DNA from: Triticum aestivum
Lineage: Eukaryota > Streptophyta > Magnoliopsida > Poales > Poaceae
NCBI RefSeq assembly: GCF_018294505.1
Contig: NC_057810.1
Coordinates: 707,621,859-707,685,858 of the forward strand
Length of the DNA stretch: 64,000 nt
Direction of reading: 5' to 3'
Shown here: positions 1 to 12,041 of the stretch, in pieces
Numbering within the stretch: position 1 is the stretch's first letter
Layout of the letters: each line of letters begins with the position of its first letter
The notes under the pieces: generated by a model
What the model saw: only the letters and a program-made list of their open reading frames with translations
Database searches by the model: none
Told to the model about the DNA's origin: nothing
Made by a program: the position numbers and the translations under genes

Positions 1-1382
1 TTTTTGTGTTTTACAGAAAATGGATACCAAACGGAGTCCAATTGACGTGCCAATTTTTGAGGATTTTTTATGGACCAAAAGAAGACCACGGAGCATCAGA
101 GTTGGGCCAGAATAGTCCCGGGCTGCCCACGAGAGTGGGGGGCGCCCCCCACCCCAAGGGCGTGCCCCCCTATCTCGTGGACAGCCCGGAGACCCCCCTG
201 ACGTGAAACCAACGCCAAATATTCCATTAAATACAGAAACCTTCGGGAATTAACCTAGATCGGAAGTTCCGCCGCCGCAAGCCTCTGTAGCCACGAGAAA
301 TCAATCTAGGCCCTCTTCGGCACCCTGCCGGAGGGGGCCATCATCACCGGAGGCCATGGAGGAGGATCTCGGAGGGGCCATCATCACCATGAAGGCCAAG
401 GACCAGAGGGGGGAAGCCATGGAGGAGGAAGCACAAGGGGGAGAACCTCTCCTCCTCTCTCTTGCTGGCACCGGAGTGCCATCGGGAGGGGAATCATCGC
501 CGCGGTGATCGTCTTCATCAACATCACCATCATCATCACCATCCTCATCTCTTTTACGTGGTCAACTCTCCCGCACCCCGCTATAATCCCTAGTTGAACA
601 TGGTGCTTTATGCTACATATTATGATCCAATGATCTGTTGCCATCCTATGATGTTTTGAGTAGATATCTTTTGTCCTTGGGTTGATTGATGGTCTAGATT
701 GGTACGAGTTGTATTTTTTATTATTGGTGCTGTCCTATGGTGCCCTCCGTGTCGCGCAAGTGTGAGGGATTCCCGCTGTAGGGTGTTGCAATACGTGCAT
801 GATTCGCTTATAGTGGGTTGCATGAGTGACTGAAACACAAACCCGAGTAAGGGGGTTGTTGCGTATGGGATAAAGAGGACTTGATGCTTTAATGCTATGG
901 TTGGGTTTTACCTTAATGATCTTTAGTAGTTGCGGATGCTTGCTAGAGTTCCAATCATAAGTGCATATGATCCAAGTAGGAAAAGTATGTTAGCTTATGC
1001 CTCTCCCTCATATGAAATTGCAATGATGACTATCGATCTTGTTAACAATTGCCTAGGATAATTCCGCACACCGATCCATCATTATTCCACACTCGCTATT
1101 ATTATTTAGTAATATATTCTAACTTTATGATAATAGCACCTACTTTTATGTTCTAGCTCTCCGATATCATACAAAGTTATCCTCTACATACCCACAACAT
1201 AGTTTTATTTCTTGTAGCTAGTTGGAAGCAAATATTCGGTGCATGTAGAGTCGTATCAGTGGCAGATAGGGCTTGAGAGAATATTGATCTTTCCTTTAGC
1301 TCCTTGTGGGTTCGACACTCCATACTTATCACTTCCACCTTTGGGAATTGCTACGATGATTCCCTGCACTTGGGGATTATCA
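1..1382 (+). mobile_element. Gypsy-type LTR, 3' part, cut by the window edge
   Basis: No credible coding sequence is present. The stretch has the composition of a Triticeae Gypsy LTR: a GC-rich segment near 100-500, an AT-rich second half, and a right end reading CTTGGGGATTATCA, which is a typical LTR 3' terminus. At 1383 the sequence changes abruptly to a piece of another LTR in the opposite orientation. The left end lies outside the window, so a solo LTR cannot be told from a complete element. The family name was not decided. Confidence 0.55.
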
Positions 1383-1603
1383 GTAGTAACTAAGCAAAGA
1401 TCAATATATGAAAATCTCGTAGGCATTGGATCGGTGATAACCATGTAGGATAGCATTCATCATATAACAGTTATAACCTAGGGCGACACAAAACTAGCTC
1501 CTATTTATCAATGTAATATAGGCATGTATTCCGTATATAATCATACTTGTTGTGATAAGAACTTGCATAACATCTTTTGTCCTACCCTCCCATGGCAGCG
1601 GGG
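1383..1603 (-). mobile_element. Gypsy-type LTR fragment (left part of the nest host)
   Basis: On the minus strand this piece directly continues the sequence at 20510-21400 once the Copia at 1604-20509 is removed together with one CGGGG copy. It is therefore the interior of an older minus-strand Gypsy LTR, split by two insertions: the LTR ending at 1382 and the Copia. The family resembles the Triticeae Gypsy LTRs that begin TGATACGTC. That resemblance comes from memory and was not searched. Confidence 0.55.
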
Positions 1604-2719
1604 TGAAGTAAATATGCCCTAGAGGAAATAATAAAGTTATTATTTTATTTCCTTGTATCATGATAAATGTTTATTATTCATGCTAGAATTGTATTAACCG
1701 GAAACTTAGCACATGTGTGAATACATAGACAAAATAGAGTGTCCCTAGTATGCCTCTACTTGACTAGCTTATTTATCAAAGATGGTCATGTTTCCTAACC
1801 ATAGACATGTGTTGTCATTTGATGAACGGGATCACATCATTAGAGAATGATCTGATGGACAAGACCCATTCGTTAGCTTAGCACTATGATCATTTAGTTT
1901 ATTGCTATTGCTTTCTTCATGACTTATACATGTTCCTATGACTATGAGATTATGCAACTCCCGAATACCAGAGGAACACTTAGTGTGCTATCAAACGTCA
2001 CAACGTAACTGGGTGATTATAAATATGCTCTATAGGTGTCTCTGATGGTGTTTGTTGAGTTGGCATAGATCGAGATTAGGATTTGTCACTCCGAATGTCG
2101 GAGAGGTATCTCTGGGCCCTCTCGGTAATGCACATCACTATAAGCTTTGCAAGCAATGTGACTAATGAGTTAGTTGCGGGATGATGCATTACGGAACGAG
2201 TAAAGAGACTTGCTGGTAACGAGATTGAACTAGGTATGCTGATACCGACGATCGAATCTCGGGCGAGTAACATACAGATGACAAAGGGAACAACATATGT
2301 TGTTATGAGGTTTGACCGATAAAGATCTTTGTAGAATATGTAGGAGCCAATATGAGCATCCAGGTTCCACTATTGGTTATTGACCGGAGATATGTCTCGG
2401 TCATGTCTACATAGTTCTCGAACTCGTAGGGTCCGCATGCTTAACGTTTGATGACAATTAGTATTATGAGTTTATCTGATTTGATGTATCGAAGGTTGCT
2501 CAGAGTCCCGGATGAGATCACAAACATGACGAGGAGTCTCGAAATGGTCGAGACATAAATATTGATATATTGGACCATGTTATTCGGACACTGGAAGTGT
2601 TCCGGATAGTTTCGGATAAAACTGGAGTGCCGGAGGGTTACCGGAACCCCCCCCCCTCCCCCCGAGAAGTTATGGGCCTTAGTGGACCTTAGGGGAGAGA
2701 GAGGGCCGCAGCCAAGAGG
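1604..2719 (+). repeat. 5' LTR of the outer Copia, first part
   Basis: Begins TGAAGTAAATATGCCC, matching the start of the 3' LTR at 18444. It is interrupted at 2719 by the inner Copia and resumes at 11412. Spliced together, the 5' LTR is 1731 bp. Confidence 0.92.
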
Positions 2720-4455
2720 TGTTGGGGAACGTAGTAATTTCAAAAAAATTCCTACGTACACGCAAGATCATGGTGATGGCATAGCAACGAGAGGGGAGAC
2801 TGTTGTCCACGTACCCTCGTAGACCGTAAGCGGAAGCGTTATGACAACACGGTTGATGTAGTCGTACGTCTTCACGATCCGACCGATCCAAGTACCGAAT
2901 GTACGGCACCTCCGAGTTCAGCACATGTTCAGCTCGATGACGATCCCCAGACTCCATCCAGCAAAGTGTCGGGGATGAGTTCTGTCAGCACGACGGCATG
3001 GTGACGACGATGATGCTCTACCGGCGCAGGGCTTCGTCTAAACTCCGCGACGATATGACCGAGGTGGAATATGGTGGAGGGGGCACCGCACATGGCTAAG
3101 GAACGATCTGTAGATCAACTTGTGTGTCTAGGGTGCCCCCCTTCCCCTGTATATAAAGGAGCAAGGGGGGGTGCGGCCGGCCCTAGGAGGAGGCGCGCCG
3201 GAGGAGTCCTACTCTCACCAGGAGTAGGACTCCCCCCTTCCCTAGTTGGACTAGGACTTGGGGGGAAGGAGGAGAGGGGGGAAAGGAAAGGGGGGGCGCC
3301 GCCCCCCCTCCTTGTCCTATTCGGACTTGGGGGGGAGGGGAGCGCGGCTGCCCCTTGGCCCCTTCTCCTCTTCCTCCTCTAGGCCCACTAAGGCCCATTA
3401 GGTCACCGGGGGGTTCCGGTAACCTCCCGGTACTCCGGTAAAATGCCGATTTCACCCGGAACACTTCCGATGTCCAAACATAGGCTTCCAATATATCAAT
3501 CTTTATGTCTCAACCATTTCGAGACTCCTCATCATGTCCATGATCACATCCGGGACTCCGAACAAACTTCGGTACATCAAAACTTATAAACTCATAATAA
3601 AACTGTCATCGTAACGATAAGCGTGCGGACCCTACGGGTTCGAGAACTATGTAGACATGACCTAGAACTATTCTCGGTCAATAACCAATAGCGGAAGCTG
3701 GATTCTCATATTGGCTCCTACATATTCTACAAAGATCTTTATCGGTCAAACCGCATAACAACATACGTTGTTCCCTTTGTCATCGGTATGTTACTTGCCC
3801 GAGATTCGATCGTAGGTATCCAATACCTAGTTCAATCTCGTTACCGGCAAGTCTCTTTACTCGTTCCATAATACATCATCCCGCAACTAACTCATTAGCT
3901 ACATTGCTTGCAAGGCTTATAGTGATGTGCATTACCGAGAGTGCCCAGAGATACCTCTTCGACAATCGGAGTGACAAAACCTAATCTCGAAATACGCCAA
4001 CCCAACATGTACCTTCGGAGACACCTGTAGTACTCCTTTATAATCACCCAGTTACGTTGTGACGTTTGGTAGCACCCAAAGTGTTCCTCCGGTAAACGGG
4101 AGTTGCATAATCTCATAGTTACAGGAACATGTATAAGTCATGAAGAAAGCAATAGCAATATACTAAACGATCAAGTGCTAGGCTAACGGAATGGGTCATG
4201 TCAATCACATCATTCTACTAATGATGTGATCCCATTAATCAAATGACAACACATGTCTATGGTTAGGAAACATAACCATCTTTGATTAATGAGCTAGTCA
4301 AGTAGAGGCATACTAGTGACGTTATGTTGGTCTATGTATTCACACATGTATAATGTTTCTGGTTAATACAATTCTAGCATGAATAATAAACATTTATCAT
4401 GATATGAGGAAATAAATAATAACTTTATTATTGCCTCTAGGGCATATTTCCTTCA
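2720..4455 (-). repeat. 3' LTR of the inner Copia
   Basis: On the minus strand it runs from TGAAGGAAATATGCCC (at 4455) to CGTTCCCCAACA (at 2720), 1736 bp. Both termini are intact, and the AGAGG TSD adjoins position 2720. Confidence 0.93.
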
Positions 4456-4480
4456 GTATCCCACTTGCACTAGAGTCAAT
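4456..4480 (-). other. Polypurine tract region of the inner Copia
   Basis: On the minus strand, the bases just before the 3' LTR read GTGCAAGTGGGATAC. This corresponds to the AAGTGGGAGA tract used for plus-strand priming in this Copia group, with a slightly changed end. Confidence 0.6.
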
Positions 4481-4488
4481 AATCTAGA

Positions 4489-5979
4489 TTACATAGCAAT
4501 GATTCTAACACCCATGGAGTCTTGGTGCTGATCATGTTTTGCTCGTGAGAGAGGCTTAGTCAATGGGTCTGCAACATTCAGATCCGTATGTATCTTGCAA
4601 ATCTCTATGTCTCCCACCTGGACTTGGTCCCGGATGGAATTGAAGCGTCTCTTGATGTGCTTGGTCCTCTTGTGAAATCTAGATTCCTTTGCCAAGGCAA
4701 TTGCACCAGTATTGTCACAGAAGATCTTCATTGGTCCCGATGCACTAGGTATGACACCTAGATCGGAAATGAACTCCTTCATCCAGACTCCTTCATTTGC
4801 TGCTTCCGAAGCAGCTATGTACTCCGCTTCACATGTAGATCCCGCCACGACGCTTTGTTTAGAACTGCACCAACTTACAGCTCCACCGTTTAATAAAAAC
4901 ACGTATCCGGTTTGCGATTTAGAATCGTCCGGATCAGTGTCAAAGCTTGCATCGACATAACCATTTACGATTAGCTCTTTGTCACCTCCATATACGAGAA
5001 ACATATCCTTAGTCCTTTTCAGGTATTTCAGGATATTCTTGACCGCTGTCCAGTGATCCACTCCTGGATTACTTTGGTACCTTCCTGCCAAGCTTATTGC
5101 TAAGCATACATCAAGTCTAGTACACAGCATTGCATACATGATAGAGCCTATGGCTGAAGCATAGGGAACATCTTTCATTTTCTCTCTATCTTCTGCTGTG
5201 GTCGGGCATTGAGTCTGACTCAACTTCACACCTTGTAGCACGGGCAAGAACCCTTTCTTTGCCTGATCCATTTTGAACTTTTTCAAAATTTTATCAAGGT
5301 ATGTGCTTTGTGAAAGTCCTATTAAGCGTCTTGATATATCTCTATAAATCTTGATGCCCAATATGTAAGCAGCTTCACCGAGGTCTTTCATTGAAAAACT
5401 TTTATTCAAGTATCCCTTTATGCTATCCAGAAATTCTATATCATTTCCAATTAATAATATGTCATCTACATATAATATCAGAAATGCTACAGAGCTCCCA
5501 CTCACTTTCTTGTAAATACAGGCTTCTCCAAAAGTCTGTATAAAACCATATGCTTTGATCACACTATCAAAGCGTTTATTCCAACTCCGAGATGCTTGCA
5601 CCAGTCCATAGATGGATCGCTGGAGCTTGCACACTTTGTTAGCACCTTTTGGATCAACAAAACCTTCTGGTTGCATCATATACAACTCTTCTTCCAGAAA
5701 TCCATTCAAGAATGCAGTTTTGACATCCATTTGCCAAATTTCATAATCATAAAATGCGGCAATTGCTAACATGATTCGGACAGACTTAAGCATCGCTATG
5801 GGTGAGAAAGTCTCATCGTAGTCGACCCCTTGAACTTGTCGAAAACCTTTTGCAACAAGTTGAGCTTTATAGACAGTTACATTATCATCAGCGTCAGTCT
5901 TCTTCTTAAAGATCCATTTACTCTCAATGGCGTTGCCGATCATCGGGCAAGTCAACCAAAGTCCATACTTTGTTTTCAT
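4489..5979 (-). pseudogene. Copia pol, reverse transcriptase and RNase H part
   Basis: This is an open reading frame of 496 codons. It begins with the reverse-transcriptase fingers (KARLVAKGFRQ-like motif near residue 40) and the conserved MDVKTAFLNG motif near residue 80. It carries the catalytic YVDD box near residue 171 and a complete RNase H region with DASFDTD, SWCSSKQ, EAEYIA and HIKRRF motifs, and ends close to the polypurine tract. In an intact element it is the C-terminal part of the gag-pol polyprotein. Here it is separated from the integrase frame (6230-7669) by a stop near 6230 and a frameshift around 5950-5980. The enzyme motifs look functional, but the polyprotein is broken. Confidence 0.9.
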
Positions 5980-6229
5980 ACATGGATCCCATCTCAGATT
6001 TCATGGCCTCTAGCCATTTTGCGGAATCTGGGCTCATCATCGCTTCCTCATAGTTCGTAGGTTCATCATGGTCAAGTAACATGACTTCCAGAATAGGATT
6101 ACCGTACCACTCTGGTGCGGATCTTACTCTGGTAGACCTACGAGGTTCAGTAGAAACTTGATCTGAAGTTTCATGATCAATATCATTAGCTTCCTCACTA
6201 ATTGGTGTAGGTGTCGCAGAAACCGATTT

Positions 6230-7669
6230 CTATGATGAACTACTTTCCAATAAGGGAGCAGGTACAGTTACCTCATCAAGTTCTACTTTCCTCCCACTCA
6301 CTTCTTTAGAGAGAAACTCCTTCTCTAGAAAGGATCCATTCTTAGCAATGAATGTCTTGCCTTCGGATCTGTGATAGAAGGTGTACCCAACTGTCTCCTT
6401 TGGGTATCCTACGAAGACACATTTCTCCGATTTAGGTTCGAGCTTATCTGGTTGAAGTTTCTTCACATAAGCATCGCAGCCCCAAACTTTAAGAAACGGC
6501 AACTTTGGTTTCTTGCCAAACCACAGTTCATAAGGCGTCGTCTCAACGGATTTTGATGGTGCCCTATTCAACGTGAATGCGGCCGTCTCTAAAGCATAAC
6601 CCCAGAACGATAGCGGTAAATCAGTAAGAGACATCATAGATCGCACCATATCTAGTAAAGTACGATTACGACGTTCGGACACACCATTTCTTTGTGGTGT
6701 TCCAGGTGGCGTGAGTTGCGAAACTATTACGCATTGTTTCAAATGTAAACCAAACTCGTAACTCAAATATTCTCCTCCACAATCAGATCGTAGAAACTTT
6801 ATTTTCTTATTACGATGATTTTCCACTTCACTCTGAAATTCTTTGAACTTTTCAAATATTTCAGACTTGTGTTTCATTAAGTAGATATACCCATATCTGC
6901 TTAAATCATCTGTGAAGGTGAGAAAGTAACGATATCCGCCACGAGCTTCAACATTCATCGGACCACATACATCTGTATGTATGATTTCCAACAAATCTGT
7001 TGCTCTCTCCATTGTACCGGAGAACGGTGTTTTAGTCATCTTGCCCATAAGGCACAGTTCACAAGTACCAAGTGATTCATAATCAAGTGATTCCAAAAGT
7101 CCATCAGTATGGAGTTTCTTCATGCGCTTTACACCGATATGACCTAAATGGCAGTGCCACAAATAAGTTGCACTATCATTATCAACTCTGCATCTTTTGG
7201 CTTCGACATTATGAATATGTGTATCACTACTATCGAGATTCAATAAAAATAGACCACTCTTCAAGGGTGCATGACCATAAAAGATATTACTCATATAAAT
7301 AGAACAACCATTATTCTCTGATTTAAATGAATAACCGTCTCGCATCAAACAAGATCCAGATATAATGTTCATGCTCAACGCTGGCACCAAATAACAATTA
7401 TTCAGGTCTAAAACTAATCTCGAAGGTAGATGTAGAGGTAGCGTGCCAACCGCGATCACATCGACTTTGGAACCATTTCCCACGCGCATCATCACCTCGT
7501 CCTTGGCCAGTGCTCGCTTATTCCTTAGTCCCTGTTTCGAGTTGCAAATATTAGCAACAGAACCAGTATCAAATACCCAGGTGCTACTGCGAGCTCTAGT
7601 AAGGTACACATCAATAACATGTATATCACATATACCTTTGTTCACCTTGCCATCCTTCTTATCCGCCAA
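6230..7669 (-). pseudogene. Copia pol, protease and integrase part
   Basis: The frame covers 479 codons. An aspartic-protease motif DTGS lies near residue 36. The integrase zinc finger (HCHLGHIG, then CELC) lies near residues 172-205. The integrase core follows, with DVCGP, a CGGEYL acidic motif and NGVSERRNRT, and then a Copia C-terminal region (VWGCDAYV, KCVFVGY). The conserved Arg before GGEY reads Cys. The frame ends at a TAG near 6230, where homologous sequence in the outer element (16790-17040) continues. It overlaps the gag frame by 28 bases in a different phase, so a frameshift separates gag from pol. Confidence 0.9.
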
Positions 7670-8481
7670 ATACTTGGGGCAGTTCCGCTTCCAGTGTCCA
7701 GTCTGCTTGCAGTAGAAGCACTCCGTTTCAGGCTTAGGTCCAGACTTGGGTTTCTTCTCTTGAGCAGCAACTTGAAGTTCCCCTTCTTCTTCTTGAAGTT
7801 CCCCTTCTTCTTCCCTTTGTCCTTTTTCTTGAAAATAGTGGTCTTGTTGACCATCAACACTTGATGCTCCTTCTTGATTTCTACCTCCGCAGCTTTTAGC
7901 ATTGCGAAGAGCTCGGGAATTGTCTTGTTCATCCCTTGCATATTATAGTTCATCACGAAGCTCTTGTAGCTTGGTGGTAGTGATTGGAGAATTCTGTCAA
8001 TGACGCTATCATCCGGAAGATTAACTCCCAGTTGAATTAAGTGATTATTATACCCAGACATTTTGAGTATATGCTCACTGACAGAACTATTCTCCTCCAT
8101 CTTGTAGCTGTAGAACTTATTGGAGACTTCATATCTCTCAATCCAGGCATTTGCTTGAAATATTAACTTCAACTCCTGGAACATCTCATATGCTCCATGA
8201 TGTTCAAAACATCGTTGAAGACCCGGTTCTAAGTCGTAAAGCATGGCACATTGAACTATCGAGTAGTCATCAGCTTTGCTCTGCCAGACGTTCTTAACGT
8301 CGTTAGTTGCATCAGCAGCAGGCCTGGCACCCAGCGGTGCTTCCAGGACGTAATTCTTCTGTGCAGCAATGAGGATAATCCTCAGGTTATGGACCCAGTC
8401 CGTGTAATTGCTACCATCATCTTTCAACTTTGCTTTCTCAAGGAACGCATTAAAATTCAATGGAACAACAGCACGAGCCAT
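7642..8481 (-). pseudogene. Copia gag
   Basis: This is a 279-codon frame starting at an ATG at 8481, a few hundred bases after the leader. The N-terminal two thirds is the gag domain of the Copia group (NYTDWVHNLR near residue 25, LPPSYKSF near residue 168). It is followed by a lysine-rich tract in which an 18-base unit is tandemly duplicated near 7780-7805. Just after this tract the frame shifts. The zinc knuckle (CFYCKQTGHWKRNC) is encoded at about 7680-7720 in the frame of the downstream protease. The last 40 residues of this frame are therefore out-of-phase translation. Confidence 0.85.
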
Positions 8482-9711
8482 CTATCTACAACAAACATAG
8501 ACAAGAAAAATACTATCAGGTACTAAGTTCATGATAAATTTAAGTTCAATTAATCATATTACTTTAAAACTCCCACTTAGACAGACATCTCTCGAGTAAT
8601 CTAAGTGATCACGTGATCCAAATCAACTAAACCATAACCGATCATCACGTGAGATGGAGTAGTTTTCAATGGTGAACATCACTATGTTGATCATATCTAC
8701 TATATGATTCACGCTCGACCTTTCGGTCTACGTGTTCCGAGGCCATATCTGCATATGCTAGGCTCGTCAAGTTTAACCTGAGTATTCTGCGTTTGCAAAA
8801 CTGGCTTGCACCCATTGTAGATGGACGTAGAGGTTATCACACCCGATCATCACGTGGTGTCTTGGCACAACGAACTTTGGCAACGGTGCATACTCAGGGA
8901 GAACACTTCTTGATAATTTTTTAGTGAGAGATCATCTTAAAATGCTACCGTCAATCAAAGCAAGATAAGATGCATAAAGGATAAACATCACATGCAATCA
9001 ATATAAGTGATATGATATGGCCATCATCATCTTGTGCTTGTGATCTCCATCTCCGAAGCACCGTCGTGATCACCATCGTCACCGGCGCGACACCTTGATC
9101 TCCATCGTAGCATCGTTGTCGTTTACGCCATCTATTGCTTCTAGGACTATCGCTACTGCTTAGTGATAAAGTAAAGCAATTACAGGGCATTTGCATTTCA
9201 TACAATAAAGCGACAACCATATGGCTCCTGCCAGTTGCCGATAACTTCGGTTACAAAACATGATCATCTCATACAATAAAATATAGCATCACGTCTTGAC
9301 CATATCACATCACAACATGCCCTGCAAAAACAAGTTAGACGTCCTCTACTTTGTTGTTGCAAGTTTTACGTGGCTGCTACGGGCTTAGCAAGAACCGTTC
9401 TTACCTACGCATCAAAACCACAACGATAGTTCGTCAAGTTAGTGTTGTTTTAACCTTCGCAAGGACCGGGCGTAGCCACACTCGATTCAGCTAAAGTGAG
9501 AGAGACAGAAACCCGCCAGCCACCTTTAAGCACGAGTGCTCCTAACGGTGAAACCAGTCTCGCGTAAGCGTACACGTAATGTCGGTCCGGGCCGCTTCAT
9601 CTCACAATACTGCCGAACCAAAGTATGACATGCTGGTAAGCAGTATGACTTGTATCGCCCACAACTCACTTGTGTTCTACTCGTGCATATGACATCTACG
9701 CATAAAACCTG
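8482..9711 (-). other. Untranslated leader of the inner Copia
   Basis: There is no coding sequence. This is the leader between the 5' LTR and gag. It aligns with the leader of the outer element (12042-13290) in reverse orientation, for example around ACCGTTCTTGCTAAGCC. The primer-binding site that should adjoin the LTR is absent. Confidence 0.7.
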
Positions 9712-11406
9712 GCAAGATCATGGTGATGGCATAGCAACGAGAGGGGAGAGTGTTGTCCATGTACCCTCGTAGACCGTAAGCGGAAGCGTTATGACAACGC
9801 GGTTGATGTAGTCGTACGTCTTCACGATCCGACCGATCCAAGTACCGAACGTATGGCACCTCCGAGTTCAGCACACGTTCAGCTCGATGACGATCCCCGG
9901 ACTCCGATCCAGCAAGGTGTCGGGGATGAGTTCCGTCAGCACGATGGCATGGTGACGATGATGATGCTCTACCGGCGCAGGGCTTCGTCTAAACTCCGCG
10001 ACGATATGACCGAGGTGGAATATGGTGGAGGGGGCACCGCACACGGCTAAGGAACGGTCCGTAGATCAACTTGTGTGTCTAGGGTGCCCCCTGCCCCCGT
10101 ATATAAAGGAGCAAGGGGGGGGGGTGCGGCCTGCCCTAGGAGGAGGCGCGCCGGAGGAGTCCTACTCTCACCGGGAGTAGGACTCCCCCCCTTCCCTAGT
10201 TGGACTAGGACTTGGGGGGAAGGAGGAGAGGGGGAAAGGAAAGGGGGGGCGCCGCCCCCCTCCTTGTCCTATTCGGACTTGGGGGGAGGGGCGCGCGGCT
10301 GCCCCTTGGCCCCTTCTCCTCTTCCTCCACTAGGCCCACTAAGGCCCATTAGGTCACCGGGGGGTTCCGGTAACCTCCCGGTACTCCGGTAAAATGCCGA
10401 TTTCACCTGGAACACTTCCGATGTCCAAACATAGGCTTCCAATATATCAATCTTTATGTCTTGACCATTTCGAGACTTCTCGTCATGTCCGTGATCACAT
10501 CCGGGACTCCGAACAAACTTCGGTACATCAAAACTTATAAACTCATAATAAAACTATCATCGTAACGTTAAGCGTGCGGACCCTACGGGTTCGAGAACTA
10601 TGTAGACATGACCTAGAACTATTCTCGGTCAATAACCAATAGTGGAACCTGGATGCTCATATTGGCTCCTACATATTCTACGAAGATCTTTATCGGTAAA
10701 ACCGCATAACAACATACGTTGTTCCCTTTGTCATCGGTATGTTACTTGCCCGAGATTCAATCGTCGGTATCCAATACCTAGTTCAATCTTGTTACCGGCA
10801 AGTCTCTTTACTCGTTCCGTAATACATCATCCTGCAACTAACTCATTAGCTACATTGCTTGCAAGGCTTATAGTGATGTGCATTACCGAGAGGGCCCAGA
10901 GATACCTCTCCGACAATCGGAGTGACAAAACCTAATGTCGAAATACGCCAACCCAACATGTACCTTTGGAGACACCTGTAGTACTCCTTTATAATCACCC
11001 AGTTACGTTGTGACGTTTGGTAGCACCCAAAGTGTTCCTCCGGCAAACGGGAGTTGCATAATCTCATAGTTACAGGAACATGTATAAGTCATGAAGAAAG
11101 CAATAGCAATATACTAAACGATCAAATGCTAGGCTAACGGAATGGGTCATGTCAATCACATCATTCTACTAATGATGTGATCCCATTAATCAAATGACAA
11201 CACATGTCTATGGTTAGGAAACATAACCATCTTTGATTAATGAGCTAGTCAAGTAGAGGCATACTAGTGACGTTATGTTGGTCTATGTATTCACACATGT
11301 ATAATGTTTCCGGTTAATACAATTCTAGCATGAATAATAAACATTTATCATGATATGAGGAAATAAATAATAACTTTATTATTGCCTCTAGGGCATATTT
11401 CCTTCA
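9712..11406 (-). repeat. 5' LTR of the inner Copia, 3' end deleted
   Basis: It matches 2762-4455 of the 3' LTR over its whole length (1695 against 1694 bp). The final 42 bp of the LTR, present at 2720-2761, are missing, and so is the adjoining primer-binding site. The junction reads CTTGC directly joined to CAGGT on the minus strand. Confidence 0.9.
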
Positions 11407-11411
11407 AGAGG

Positions 11412-12026
11412 TGCCCCCCCAAGGGGAGTCCGACTAGGACATGGGGAGGGGGCGCGGCCCCTCTTTCCCTCTCCCTCTCCCTCTCCTTCCTTATTCTCCT
11501 AGTGGGACTAGGAAAGGGGGAACATACTCCTGCTTGGAGTAGGATTCCCCCCCCTTGGGCGCGCCCCTTGTGGTCGGCCGGCCCCCTCCTCCCCTCCTTT
11601 ATATACGGGGGAGAGGGCACCCCATAGACATACAAGTTGATCTTTAGCCGTGTGCGGTGCCCCCCTCCACACTTTTCCACCTCGGTCATATTGTCGTAGT
11701 GCTTAGGCGAAGCCCTGCGCAGGTAACTTCATCATCACAGTCACCACACCGTCGTGCTAATGGAACTCTCCCTCGGCCTTATCTGGATCTAGAGTTCGAG
11801 GGACGTCACCGAGTTGAACGTGTGCAGATCGCGGAGGTGTTGTGCGTTCGGTACTTGATCGGTTGGATCGCGAAGACGTTCGACTACATCAACTGCGTTA
11901 CTTAACGCTTCTGCTTTCGGTCTACGAGGGTATGTGGACACACTCTCCCTGCTCGTTGCTATGATTCTCCTTGATAGATCTTGCGTGATCGTAGGCAATT
12001 TTTTTGAAATACTACGTTCCCCAACA
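11412..12026 (+). repeat. 5' LTR of the outer Copia, second part
   Basis: This is the continuation of 1604-2719 after the inner insertion. It contains a TATATA-type promoter element at about 11600 (CCTTTATATACGGG) and ends in CGTTCCCCAACA at 12026. Confidence 0.9.
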
Positions 12027-12027
12027 G

Positions 12028-12041
12028 TGGCATCCGAGCCA
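12028..12041 (+). other. Primer-binding site of the outer Copia
   Basis: TGGCATCCGAGCCA starts two bases after the LTR. It resembles the TGGTATCAGAGC site complementary to the 3' end of initiator methionine tRNA, with a few changes. Confidence 0.7.

Larger units (their letters stand above)
2720..11406 (-). mobile_element. Nested Copia retrotransposon, BARE1/WIS/Angela-like, nearly complete
   Basis: This insertion in the 5' LTR of the outer element is flanked by a perfect TSD, AGAGG (2715-2719 and 11407-11411). Read on the minus strand it has a 5' LTR (11406-9712), an untranslated leader, gag, protease, integrase, reverse transcriptase, RNase H, a polypurine tract and a 3' LTR (4455-2720). 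The LTRs differ at about nine sites in the first 230 bases, mostly transitions. The coding part is far better preserved than in the outer copy but carries at least two frame breaks and one stop. The 3' end of the 5' LTR and the primer-binding site are deleted. Confidence 0.93.

Noticed and set aside
1383..1387. GTAGT at 1383 and 21401 as the TSD of one large element
   Set aside because: The Gypsy LTR interior continues across 1383, so the match most likely reflects chance or the TSD of the truncated LTR to the left.
3071..3491. 100-codon proline/glycine-rich frames in the LTR, repeated near 10075 and 11350
   Set aside because: GC-rich LTR sequence without stops. It is present in every LTR copy, overlaps on both strands and has no domain.
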